From: Opeltia flavorubescens
Lineage: Eukaryota > Ascomycota > Lecanoromycetes > Teloschistales > Teloschistaceae
DNA: 64,000 nucleotides
Assembly: GCA_000442125.1 (NCBI GenBank)
Contig: AUPK01000175.1
Span: 124,001-188,000, forward strand
Direction: 5' to 3'
The notes beneath the pieces are model-generated. The model was not told the origin of the DNA, searched no databases, and worked only from the letters and a program-made list of their open reading frames with translations. Within the stretch, counting starts at the first letter, position 1. Each line of letters opens with the position of its first letter. This document shows, one piece after another, positions 31,678 through 41,716 of the stretch. The position numbers and the translations under genes were made by a program.

Positions 31678-33138
31678 TCATGAATTTCGTCTAAAATCGT
31701 CCCTTGACGCAAGCTGCCAGTCCATGTTTGTTTGTACTGTAATAGCATTGCACGGAATGGCCAATTTCTCTCCTGCGACCTCACCACCAGTTATATATGT
31801 TCGTGTTGCCGCTTGCCCTCCATCAAATGGATTGTCACTCATATCATCTTCCATTTCCCGTAACCATTCCTGTGCCTGACCGAATTTTATTCTGTTCGGG
31901 TTTGATGGACCGAATGACGAGGTGGCTAGAGGGAATCGAGTCGGAGAGATCGAGCTTCCCGACCTCCTGCCGCTCCTTGCACGACGAGTCTTGCCTTGGC
32001 CTGTCAATCGTAGAAGGAGGGGTTTCATTGTAGGCATGCAGGCGCTGACGATACCGAGATTGGGCTCTGCTGCTGACCATATAGCGACTTCACTTAGCGA
32101 CCCTGATTTAAGCAGGGGATTAGCCATCTCTTATTGCAAATTGGAGAATATGAGGTTTGACTCACAGGTAAGGTCAGATGTAGGCATGGTGAGCAGTTGA
32201 ATAAGACGGACGAAACTGATGATGCATGTTCTGCTGTTATCAGCGCTAACACACATGCAGGACACTCAAAGCCACACTCACAAGGATCCCAATAGGAATG
32301 TTGCTGTCAAGGATAGTTTCTGTGCCGTTGTTGTTTGCAAACTCCATACCGCAGGCAATGGCAAGACTAGCAGGACAAAGTCGGTCAAGACATTGGGAGC
32401 GGAGCCAAGTTTGAAGAAAAGTGTCGTGTCGATACAAGTTCCTTCGATACTCTTATCCCAGATGTATTGGATGGGGCGACATTGTAACGAGGCGACCATG
32501 ATTGCCATAATCGCCCAGCAAATGGAAAATATTCCAATGATGTAGGCGATAACCTTGAAGTACCGTAGCCGGCCGAAGATGCGCATGTAGAGAAGGAGAA
32601 TAGATATCTTGATCATTGGAATCGGAGCCACCCAGAGGATCTCTGTCGCGAGAAAAGCCTAGGGATCTGTCAGAGAGGAATTGGAAGTAGAGCAGCCAAA
32701 GGTAATGGGGTCAACTCACCCGTGCTTCATTGGCAATTTGATTCTGGGATAGGGTATCGGCGTGTCTTCCCAGGCCATATTTGACAGCTAGAGAATCAGT
32801 GAATGGCAATTGATGAGGTTGGTCGTTCAACGTTACCGATTAGTGTAGAAACACACAGTGCCAGACTGAAGGGCTGATTTTCGAACCCATGGTATCAGTC
32901 GACGAACCACAGACCCATTGTGTTTGTAGTGAAGCCAAGGATATTCCTTGCTTACAAGAGCAGCAAATATCAGATAATCATCCACTTCCAGTGACAAGCC
33001 GTGCAGGCGTCGAGAGATCACTCGCAGCCCCACCGCTATAGTCGCAAGAACAGCAACGACAACTGTGCCTGCAATGATGCCAGGACCACGGTCTCCGGGA
33101 TCGGAAGCATGCGGTATAGACTGCATGGTTCGCGACAT
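31678..33138 (-). CDS. rhodopsin-like seven-TM (Pth11-type) membrane protein, six exons
   Basis: 384 residues from exons 33138-32956, 32873-32837, 32787-32720, 32658-32282, 32230-32166 and 32102-31678; every phase closes. Helices are visible at GIIAGTVVVAVLATIAVGLRV, LEVDDYLIFAAL, PFSLALCVST, FLATEILWVAPIPMIKIS, VIAYIIGIFSICWAIMA and VLTDFVLLVLPLPAVW, followed by NLGIVSACMPTMKPLL and a hydrophilic tail. The DDYLI, KxSILLLYMRIF and PLPAVW motifs mark the fungal rhodopsin-domain family that includes Pth11, a putative surface receptor in rice blast. It lacks the N-terminal CFEM domain of true Pth11. Ligand and signalling partner unknown. Predicted plasma membrane. Confidence 0.9.
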
Positions 33139-34314
33139 AGGATCTTTGGACTAGCATTGCTCGCGTATGGAACGACGAAGTCGCAAAAGAACGGGACGAG
33201 CGTTTGATTGTATTATGAAAGGCCCCAACACGGGCTTACCACCCACCGGATGTACATCTTGCTGCATACTGATTACTACAACGTGCCTCTCGTGGCACGG
33301 TGTTGGAGCCAAGCTTTCTTATCATTGGCTACGAGTCAATGGAGGCTGGTTGACAGCTCATATCGACCACCGAGGCTTGAGAGGATGCTTACTAAAGTTT
33401 TCCTGCAGGGTAGATCTACAGTAATCACCCCACGTGGAATAGTTTATCGACCAATAGCAGGTTGGCATCGCCCGCTATGGACGGTCTTTTTTGGGGTCCA
33501 GCATTCGTCTTAAGATGTGGCACAAATAAGACTGGTGCCTCAAAGATTGGTTCGGGCGAGCCGGCTACGAACTTTGTCACGGCTTCCGGCGCGGTCCGCG
33601 GTATTATCGGTACTTTATCCTCTCAAAGCTTTAGCTAAGTCTCGTCAATATGTTAAGTCTAGGGTTGCCCACCTTCATCATCTGTGTGGGTGTATTGTGA
33701 TCTCGGAGCGTGAACCGAGCGGTGAATGCAAATCAACGGAGTACGAGTAACCCGCGGGGCCTTGGCAAAACGGTGGAAAATATTAGGGCATGGGGCTAAT
33801 TTCCTGGAGGCGGAAGCAAATAGGGCGAAGAGAAGTTCAGTAGCTGTTATTATCTTGGAAGCGCGCACCGTACCCTCCCATACTTGACGAAAATAAAGTC
33901 GATTGCGTAGCATCTAATCGCACTGACTTGAGCCTAGACTCTTGTCCTGATGTCATCTTCTATGAGACGCTTCTGCTTGATTCTCCAAGCCTCCAAATCA
34001 ACATGCGATAAAACTTGACGAGCGGCAAATGCCCGAATTTCACGATGCGAGGACGAAATATTACCAGCAGGGAGAAGTCATCTTAGGTCGAGATCAGTAG
34101 GTTCACAGGTATGGTTATGAGATTACATGCGTGTTCTCCAAGGGTTTACGAACTTCTCTACACTGTAATTCTACTCACACAGGCTTCATTTTGACAAAAG
34201 CTTGCATGCATGATGTTCAACGAAGGTAATCATTCAACAAGTCATTTCTCTATGATCTTCCGCGGAGCCAGTGAAACTAGGCGCAAGCACAGGCAGTCTT
34301 TATACAAAGAGGTC
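33139..34314. other. intergenic, 1.2 kb
   Basis: No gene supported. From here the composition turns visibly AT-rich. Confidence 0.4.
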
Positions 34315-34794
34315 TCAGTGCGTCATCGCCAGGTCTTGCAGGCGGCTCATCCGCGAAGCAATATTCTGGTATCCTGACCAGAGCCTGGATATCTCAAGAT
34401 CAGCGGAAATGTTTTCGTTCAAAGCGTCGTACTTGCGGCCGATCATGTCAGGGACATCAGGCGTCTTGACTGATAAAGTATGCTTCGTAACTTCGAACCC
34501 ATGCCTAATGAAATTTGTTACTTCCGTCAGATTGAGCTCAAGCTTCTCAAACTCGTCCAGCATTGTGTCGAGATTCCGATATGTCGAGAAGAAAGAGTCT
34601 GACTCGTCAGCGTCAAACCTGTAAACGCCAAGAATGCCGGATATGAATTTGATGACCCTCAGTTGGTGCTGCCAGAGGGCAGGATGGATTTTCTCTCTAT
34701 ATTTGTTGTAGCACGGGGTCATAGATATTTCGACGAGGGTTTTAAGTAAGAATTCACAATCATCGAATTTCTCATAGACTTTAGTGGACGACAT
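34315..34794 (-). CDS. tandem HPALW-family small protein, copy 1
   Basis: 159 residues, single exon, ATG at 34794 (MSSTKVYEKF). No known domain, signal peptide or membrane segment; predicted mostly helical. Family landmarks in order: KFDDCEFLL near the start, YREKIHPALWQHQLRV (about 32-47), a hydrophobic helix with ISGILGV, LDTMLDEFEKLELNL, and the C-terminal LWSGYQNIASRMSRLQDLAM. The core is shared with three genes downstream on the same strand. It carries a longer insertion between the fourth and last blocks (around VKTPDVPDMIG) than copies 3 and 4. Function unknown. Being co-oriented and intronless, the array looks like local duplication. Confidence 0.75.
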   Translation of the reverse strand: MSSTKVYEKFDDCEFLLKTLVEISMTPCYNKYREKIHPALWQHQLRVIKFISGILGVYRFDADESDSFFSTYRNLDTMLDEFEKLELNLTEVTNFIRHGFEVTKHTLSVKTPDVPDMIGRKYDALNENISADLEISRLWSGYQNIASRMSRLQDLAMTH

Positions 34795-35638
34795 GACCGC
34801 TGATATTTGTTGCTTCTTTCTTAGCAATGTTTTGCTTTTTACGTTCCGACATGTGTCTGGTACCAGAAGAAAATGATTAGCGAAGTCCCAACAAAGCTAC
34901 ACTCAGAACTACGTGTTCAGTTCTCTGGAGACAAGATGGGAAGGTATACAATTTTGTACCAGCTTTGGATCGTTGAACATAGACTGAGTATGGGTCGTCG
35001 AAAAGAGATTCGTTCACATCTTTATAAATCATCCTAAGCAGCCTAGCTTCTTGCCGTCACTTAACAGCAAAGAGTCAGACAGCTGTCGTTATATACGTGG
35101 CATCGATTGTAGCGCATAATTTTGCCATGTTGGATTGCACAATAGCAAACCTCAGTTGTTAAGCTCTACACGCACCGCTAGCCTACATTTTTGTATTATC
35201 GTTGTCATCAGTAATTCAAAGATGTTTTTCTGGAGACCTCACCCACTTAATTACTTATCCTTTTCGTGGCAAGCATGAACGGTCATAGACCACATGTACT
35301 GATCTTCACCACTTCCCGACTACACGGTATAGCCAGCCAAGGAACAATGTTAACAACGCATCCATCCAAGCATGAATGGACTCATCAAGTTTCCGGGCCA
35401 CGATCATCTAATCTCTAATGAACCTATGAACCTTGGCCGCAGAGGATATAAGACATGCTATTATTAAGTACACCTTCCAATACCATTGCAGAGAGGAGAT
35501 TGTTAATTTAGATGTATCGAAAGCTAATAATTTCAGAAAGAACATGACTCGCATGTGCACTATACCGCAGAAACTTCACGCTTTGCAGACCCAGTAAACA
35601 GAGCTCGTATCCATCGACTCTCCTCCGAGTCTGACCAA
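34795..35638. other. spacer between copies 1 and 2
   Basis: AT-rich spacer with the copy 1 upstream module; no other gene seen. Confidence 0.45.
35022..35062 (-). promoter_or_regulatory. upstream module of copy 1: TGACG-like element and TATA box
   Basis: On the coding strand GTGACGGCAA (35060-35051) is followed after about 22 nt by TTTATAAA. The TATA box is about 230 nt before the ATG. Confidence 0.45.
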
Positions 35639-36160
35639 CTAAGCCCTCCAATCCATCGTCTGTGCGTACAAGCGATAAATATGCTGGGCAATCTGCTGGT
35701 GTCGACGCCAAACCACGAGCGCATTAGGAGCTCTCGAAATAAGTTCCGCCAAAGCAGCAGATTCGCGTCTCTCACAAACCGAGCCCTGCTCAATATCCAC
35801 ACGTACCAAAGCTTCTCTCTCGTCTCCTGGCGCGTGGGCGAATATTTCTCGTGTCTCCGTCAAACACAACTTCAATCCCTCGAGCTCGTTCAAGATCGCG
35901 TCAAGATTTATTTGCCCTCCTGCCAACAAGAAAGATCCAAAGCTGTCATTTTTGAGATCGTCGATACCAAGAATGCACGATACAACCTCGAAGACGTCCA
36001 ATTGATGTTGCCAAAGGACCGGATGTATCACCCCTCCAAATTCATATCCCCGGCTGTTGGAAAATCTGAGCACCTCGTTAAGAAGGTGCAGGCATTCATC
36101 GAAGTTCTCTTTCATTTCCGACGTGGCTGCCTTGGCTGCTGGTGTGTAGATGACGGTCAT
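35639..36160 (-). CDS. tandem HPALW-family small protein, copy 2
   Basis: 173 residues from the ATG at 36160, or 158 from an internal ATG (MKENFDECL) that aligns better with the other copies' starts. Landmarks: NFDECLHLL, GGVIHPVLWQHQLDV, VVSCILGI, LDAILNELEGLKLCL and VVWRRHQQIAQHIYRLYAQTM. It has Val where the others have Ala in HP-A-LW. An Arg/Glu-rich stretch (CERRESAALAEL) precedes the last helix. No recognised domain. A 221-codon open frame on the opposite strand is a shadow: it has none of the family logic, while this frame matches three neighbours. Confidence 0.75.
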   Translation of the reverse strand: MTVIYTPAAKAATSEMKENFDECLHLLNEVLRFSNSRGYEFGGVIHPVLWQHQLDVFEVVSCILGIDDLKNDSFGSFLLAGGQINLDAILNELEGLKLCLTETREIFAHAPGDEREALVRVDIEQGSVCERRESAALAELISRAPNALVVWRRHQQIAQHIYRLYAQTMDWRA

Positions 36161-36871
36161 ATTTCTGCTGCCAAAGGCAAAAAGCTAGCAGCGCCTCGAA
36201 ATACGGCTCGGATCGCGTGAATGACGTTTTTTGTAGCTGAGATCGAAAGCGTGGAGTTTTAAGTACTACTAAGAACGAATTATCGCAGGCGCAACTATAT
36301 ATACAGAGATCATGACTCATGGTTCCCTGTCGTTATTGAAAAAAGCGAATAAGTCATTTCATGCCATGAATCGACAATGATAGTCACTGATTGTCACATC
36401 GTATCCTGCAACCACAAATTCCGACTATCAAAGCGATGGTCACATCGTCAGCCTGCTGACTATCGAGTCCCATGATTCAGTCTGCATTATTTATCATTCT
36501 GGATGTTTGCAACTCTGTAATGACCGTGTCAATGAGTCATTCAGCTTTGTTTTTAGACGTTTTCCTCTCTTCATTACCTGTCTAATTCATGGCCAGCTGC
36601 TCCCCCTCTTTTCCAGTCACGACGTTCACTGGCTTGCTCTCATCCAACAAGCCAGGTAATAACATCATCTTTGATCCTTCCCACGCACCTGACATTTGAT
36701 GCTGCTCCACGATGTGTGGTTTAGCCCACCTATTTGTTCACTCCTATACAGGCTGAGTCAGACACACCAGACGAGACCCAGGTGAAGGCACTATAGAGAG
36801 TCATGAAAGGCTACTGCTGGATACGCTTTATTACATGACGCCAACAGATCTAAATTCCATCCTACTAGACC
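36161..36871. other. spacer between copies 2 and 3
   Basis: No gene seen apart from the copy 2 upstream module. Confidence 0.45.
36296..36338 (-). promoter_or_regulatory. upstream module of copy 2: variant element and TATA box
   Basis: AATAACGACAG on the coding strand (36337-36328; the weakest of the four elements, TAACG instead of TGACG), about 25 nt before TATATATA (36303-36296), which lies about 136 nt before the ATG. Confidence 0.35.
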
Positions 36872-37369
36872 TTACTGATCTAACGCCAACGCATACAAGC
36901 GGGCAATCCCTTGAGAAATATCCTGATATCTCGACCACACTATAACTGCCTTATGATCATTCGAGACCACCTCCGCCAGAGCTTCAGCCTCATCCGGATC
37001 CATAGCAGTGAACTCTCCAGGCTCCTCCATCTTAACCAAACGGTGAGTCTCCATTAGTTGATCCTCAAGATCCTCGAGCTCATCCAGGATTTTATCATGA
37101 TAGGACCAATCTATCCATTGGGAAGACTCTGGGGTGAGAGTGCAGATATCGTTCCGGTCGAGGATATGGGATAGGACTCGCAGGATAGTCAACTGGTGTT
37201 CCCAGAGCGCGGGATGGATTATGGTTTGGTATGTGTAATCTGGACCATCACAGAAGTTGGCAAGGCTTTCGAGTGACTTCAAGCATGCTTTGAGTTTTTT
37301 CCCGGCTCCGGTAAGTTCCATGATTGGGATCGCATGATAAAATTGTTGATCATCAAGGTTTCGAGGCAT
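36872..37369 (-). CDS. tandem HPALW-family small protein, copy 3
   Basis: 165 residues from the ATG at 37369, or 149 from the ATG at 37321 (MELTGAGKKL), which matches the start of the other copies. Landmarks: KLKACLKSLESL, YQTIIHPALWEHQLTI, VLSHILD, DKILDELEDLEDQL and VIVWSRYQDISQGIARLYAL. The protein is strongly acidic overall, with EEPGEFTAMDPDEAEALAE before the last helix. No known domain, secretion signal or membrane helix. It appears closest to copy 4 at the N-terminus and closest to copy 2 at the C-terminus, judging by eye. Confidence 0.75.
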   Translation of the reverse strand: MPRNLDDQQFYHAIPIMELTGAGKKLKACLKSLESLANFCDGPDYTYQTIIHPALWEHQLTILRVLSHILDRNDICTLTPESSQWIDWSYHDKILDELEDLEDQLMETHRLVKMEEPGEFTAMDPDEAEALAEVVSNDHKAVIVWSRYQDISQGIARLYALALDQ

Positions 37370-38709
37370 TCTCTGTACTTCTTTCTAGTTCCTATCGTGC
37401 TCTCCTTTTCTCATGTGTACCCTCTCAAATCTAAGTNGGATCGTCTACGCGCGTTGAGCTAGTGTAAAGATGGCAATATGATTTAGTAATTCCCCACAAT
37501 AAATTTTTGGAAATCTAGAATTGTTAAGGAAGACACCGAGCTTAGATCAACGGAGATGGAGGAGGTTATATATGTATTGATCTACCATGACCATATGGCC
37601 ATTTGTCGTCACTGAACAGGTAGGTAGGATCTGTAAAGCTGTCAACTCAGACGTGGCACTGATAGTGTTGTACACTGTTTGTCATACTAAATTATGCCGT
37701 GGCAAACTCGACGAATGTCGTACGTTAAACCTAGGGCTGAAGTCTAGATCACGAACAAATCTACATCAATTGTTATCTGACATATTTAGAGATTGCGATC
37801 CTTGCGCCAGTGAAATTTGATATACCTAAGTTTCGCAACCTGATTAAATTGTCATTCTTTTCGGAAACCGCTCAATTCAACCTTGAATTCCTCACTATAA
37901 GTTCTTCTCTTGCTCTGTATCTGACTTATCTACGGATCTTACAAATTTTTCTGTCCGTTTTTCCAGTAGAGAGAGTGAGCACAAGCTTTAGAAAACAGAA
38001 TTATTCAAGGAAGGAGTAACGTTTTTTGACTGAATTCCGAAATACCTGCATTGATAAATCGAGCTCCTTTTAATAGGGAAGATAGATATTACAGTCAAAT
38101 TACACTATAGAGCTAACTCAAAATCAGATGCACAGCTTCAGGAGATATCCGAAAGATGATCTTGTAGGGCCTGCATTCAATGAACTAATCTAGCAAAGGG
38201 CTTAGGATATCTCTATCATTGGGTTCTGGGCCTTGATCTCAACTACGATAACAAACACTTACCGCAAAGAGCATCGATATGATATCAGACCCAATGAAGT
38301 GTTCAACGTAGGGATATAGTATATCACTTATCTAACTTCCTTTCAAGCAAAGCTATTATTACCAAATTAGAAACCGTTCTTCTCTTATATTTCATCCGGT
38401 CACACTTAGAAATAACAAGCACAAAACACAGCTCACCATCCTTCTCAACTTCTAGTGCAAAGCTTAAATACTCTCGTAAGGCACACTTTCAATACAGGAA
38501 TGATCAAGCTTGGCTGTAGCGTATTTCTATGATAGACATCATACGTATAAAGACAGCTAAAGGAAAAAAATACGAAAACAAGCTATAGCGACCGTGACAC
38601 ATATAACTTGAAAGGATGTCTTCAAGGCTGAATAAATTGAAACCAGTACTTGCAGACAGGTGGTTCCTACAAAAGCAGCTAAAATCCCCAGACGCTAAGT
38701 GAAAAATAC
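37370..38709. other. AT-rich spacer between copies 3 and 4
   Basis: About 1.3 kb with no supported gene; one undetermined base near 37438. Short plus-strand frames at 37587-38019 are unconvincing. Confidence 0.4.
37564..37612 (-). promoter_or_regulatory. upstream module of copy 3: TGACG element and TATA box
   Basis: CAGTGACGACAA on the coding strand (37612-37601), about 30 nt before ACATATATAACCTCCTCC. The TATA box and the pyrimidine-rich stretch behind it closely match copy 4. Confidence 0.5.
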
Positions 38710-39204
38710 TTAAGGATCCATCGCAATTTTACGTATCCGTCTTATCGACGCAGCCACTTCCCCATACGCAAACCAATATTCAAACCTCGGCGGATACAGC
38801 GAGATTACATCCATCATAGCCCTTTCTTCACTCACGAGTGCTAGGGAGTTCCTTTTCGTAGGCGGCCAGAACCATATCGTCGAAGCCGTGTCCAAATCGT
38901 CTCTTCCGCTCCTGAGGAAACCCTGGATTATAGACAAGGCCGTATCGATCTTTTCGAGTTCGTTCGACAGTCTTTCGTCTAGAGGAGGAGGTGTGGCGGT
39001 TAGATACGGTGTATGGATTGGATTGCCATGGTTGTTTATAGAGAGAACGAATGACGAGATTTGAAGACAGCGGAGTTGATAGCGCCATAGGGCAGGGTGG
39101 ACTTCGGCCTTGTATCTGTATCGCGGCTCTTCGCTAAGTCTGGCGATGGTTTCGAGTGATTGGAGGCATGCCTGGAACTTTTCGTTGACGTCGCTGTTTG
39201 CCAT
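38710..39204 (-). CDS. tandem HPALW-family small protein, copy 4
   Basis: 164 residues, single exon, ATG at 39204. Landmarks: NEKFQACLQSLETI, YKAEVHPALWRYQLRC, ISSFVLSI, LSNELEKIDTAL and YWFAYGEVAASIRRIRKIAM. It is the most divergent copy: a longer Pro/Thr loop after the second helix (HTPYLTATPPPLDERL) and an extra aromatic/basic patch (TIWFWPPTKRNS) before the end. No known domain or signal. It may have a 5' UTR intron: GTGAGTAT near 39340 and a TTTGTAG acceptor near 39257 on the coding strand. Confidence 0.72.
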   Translation of the reverse strand: MANSDVNEKFQACLQSLETIARLSEEPRYRYKAEVHPALWRYQLRCLQISSFVLSINNHGNPIHTPYLTATPPPLDERLSNELEKIDTALSIIQGFLRSGRDDLDTASTIWFWPPTKRNSLALVSEERAMMDVISLYPPRFEYWFAYGEVAASIRRIRKIAMDP

Positions 39205-39383
39205 GCTAGTAGTTTGGAAGTTGTCAAGGGATGTTCTTTTTGTAACCTTCCTGGTCTACAAAGGGGAACAAATAGCGTAAAAGAATGCTATATTCTCTTT
39301 AGAATCGAGTATACATGGAATGGAGAGGAAGTATACTCACTTTAGTTGATGATCCATGCTGCTTTTAAGATGAAGGGAGTAGA

Positions 39384-39426
39384 TTATATATGTTCAATGT
39401 AATTTGCTGTATTCCTCGTCGTCAGT
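39384..39426 (-). promoter_or_regulatory. upstream module of copy 4: TGACG element and TATA box
   Basis: ACTGACGACGA on the coding strand (39426-39416), about 25 nt before ACATATATAATCTACTCC; the TATA box is about 180 nt before the ATG. Confidence 0.5.
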
Positions 39427-41204
39427 AGGCAAGTGGCATCAATTGATTTATACACTAGTTTACCACGGGCACTTTTGGTATAGGTGTCAAAAATCTGACA
39501 GTAGGGAAGACGATCATTGTAACAATCTTTGCTGCGTATAGTATTGTAACGTTGTTCACCAGATCAGCATTTGCAGACGCAAACTTTGCAGTTGCTATGA
39601 TAGCCTTCGTGGCATTGTTGTGGAGTTCACGAACGTCATACACAAAGAAGCCACTTACTATATTCGTTATCTGCCAGACTCTATCCTTATGACGACCCAA
39701 ATGTTGTATCTTATGGTGGCGCAAGTGTCGCAAGCCTGATTACGTTTCTTTCCTCGTGGAGCCTTTAGCTTCATTGTAATATACAACGCTGACGCAGTAT
39801 TCCTCTCATCAAAAGCATGAAGCTTTGAACCGCTTTCGATGCGATTGGTCTGGGGTTATTCACACTTGCTTGAGTGATTGAAGGTTTGTAATAGGAACGA
39901 GATTTTTCCGGGCTGTAGCGAGGCGCATTACAGTCAGGATATAATATATTGTAGAGATTACTTCACATGTTGACCAGTACAGTTCTTTATCTCATGTCTA
40001 CTGGCCCTTTGACTAAATTTGTCCGTTTTTCTGCACAAATGAAGCTATTAGAGTACACGACGACTGCTGCCGATGTTCTCTAGTTCTGGATTGAGATACG
40101 CCTAGGAGTCGAAGTTGGTGCTCGCTGAATCGCTTCCAGGGTATAGATGCGTCATGATACCCGTAGAAATGATGCGTTTTTAGGCGATGGCAAGATCTTG
40201 CTGCTGGCAAAAAGTGCTTTAATATTAAGCCGATCATGGATGAATGGAAAAAAGAGATCCCTGAAGGAAAGGAATGTGTAAATGTTTGTTTTTCTGGAAA
40301 TCGCATCCCGAACGCGTTTCTCACCGATATCTCTTCTCGTCATATGCTGTGGCTTCCCGTACCTCTTCAAGTTATTTGTTTCAAGATGTTTCGAAGAAGG
40401 TGCGATGGAATAAAGGAAAGATCAAGGGAAGGTATAAAAAATATCCTAATATCGTATAGATCACACGTACACGACGCGTTTAGGTAATAGGAAGAAGGAA
40501 AACATTGGACAAATCTACCAAAGGGTGATACCATCACTTGGGGGTAGCCCACCACGATAGTATCAACGATTTCCCTTGAGAGTCTTTTCTACGTGGTTAT
40601 TGGCGAATACCGAAGCGGAACTAAATATTTACTACACTCTTCCGATAAACTGTTCGGAGGAGAGTACCTCGTTCTTCCATATCTCAACAGAGGTATTTCA
40701 ATCACTAACGATCATAGCTGATAACTTTTCCATATTTTACGACATATTTTGCGATCCTGGCATCTTAAAAGATATATACTTCATGATTCCGAGGTGGGAA
40801 ATTTCTAGAGATGAAATTCATAAATACATATAGAAAAGCAGCGAAAAGGAGCTAAACTGTTATACGAGCTAGTATCGAGAGAAGAGGCATATGTTCAGAA
40901 GTATGATTAAGCAAGCTATACGCATGATATCTAAAATCACGGATAGAAAAACACAAAGGAATAATAGAGTAGAATAATATACATAACAGACATGAGAAAC
41001 ACAGACTAACAAGATATGAAGCCAAATAAAAACAAATTAAGTCAAATCTAGAAAGAAAAAGTAGACTAGAATAGGGTATCATCAAGTCCAAAAAAGAAAA
41101 AGAGAAGCTACCAGGTACCTTCGCCCCTGAAACTCTTAGAGACGACAAGCAATTACCCCCCTCTCTAGTTCCATACCTCTCATTCATTCCGCAATAATAC
41201 AATT

Positions 41205-41400
41205 AAAATCCACCGCACCCCTTGAAGGCGAGGGGAAACAGCTTCTCATATCTGTTTCAAGAGGGGAGGGGGCTTGGCATGCACCCCCTCTCCACCCCCA
41301 AGATACGATAGGTACATGCATCCTGCACCCCGAATTTCCGGGCGGGTATAGTATTGTGTCATTGTGCTTAAAACCACGTGCACCCCGCCATGCAAGCGAC
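41205..41400 (+). repeat. cluster of GCACCCC words in a GC-rich island
   Basis: GCACCCC occurs four times: near 41213, 41280, 41326 and 41382, with a CCCCCTCTCCACCCCC run and its approximate complement GAGGGGAGGGGGC about 10 bp before it. It stands out from the AT-rich surroundings. Role unknown; it could be a zinc-finger binding cluster or part of a decayed element. Confidence 0.5.
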
Positions 41401-41716
41401 GAGAATTCCAACCAGCAGTTAAAAATCACGCAAAGTATTCACTTTNTAATCGCGATGAGTGAAAAGCATTGATGAGAGTCGTCAATTGAGACCAAGATAT
41501 ATTTACGAAGACTAGATACGACTATGTGATTGTGCGAAAGTTTGCCGAAAAGGTGATCATGCTTCTGTATGCTCATTGCATCCACTTGACTACATACGTT
41601 TTTCCGTCTCTCCGTCCCAGTCTCGATGAATGATTTCTTTACTCGGGAAATGTTCAATGCGCGCAAATACGTTCAAGGAAAAGATGCTGAATGAATGACT
41701 GAATCCTGCGCTTTGC

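Larger units (their letters stand above)
39205..41716. other. AT-rich gene-poor region, 2.5 kb
   Basis: No gene supported from copy 4's promoter to the metalloprotease stop. It includes a compositionally different C/G-rich island at about 41205-41400 (see next entry) and one undetermined base near 41446. Confidence 0.4.

Noticed and set aside
35555-36220. 221-codon plus-strand open frame
   Set aside because: It is antisense to copy 2 of the tandem family, whose frame matches three neighbouring genes; the plus frame has no motif.
39455-39733. 92-codon minus-strand frame considered as a fifth tandem copy
   Set aside because: It lacks the HPALW core and every other family landmark, and begins with TTG.
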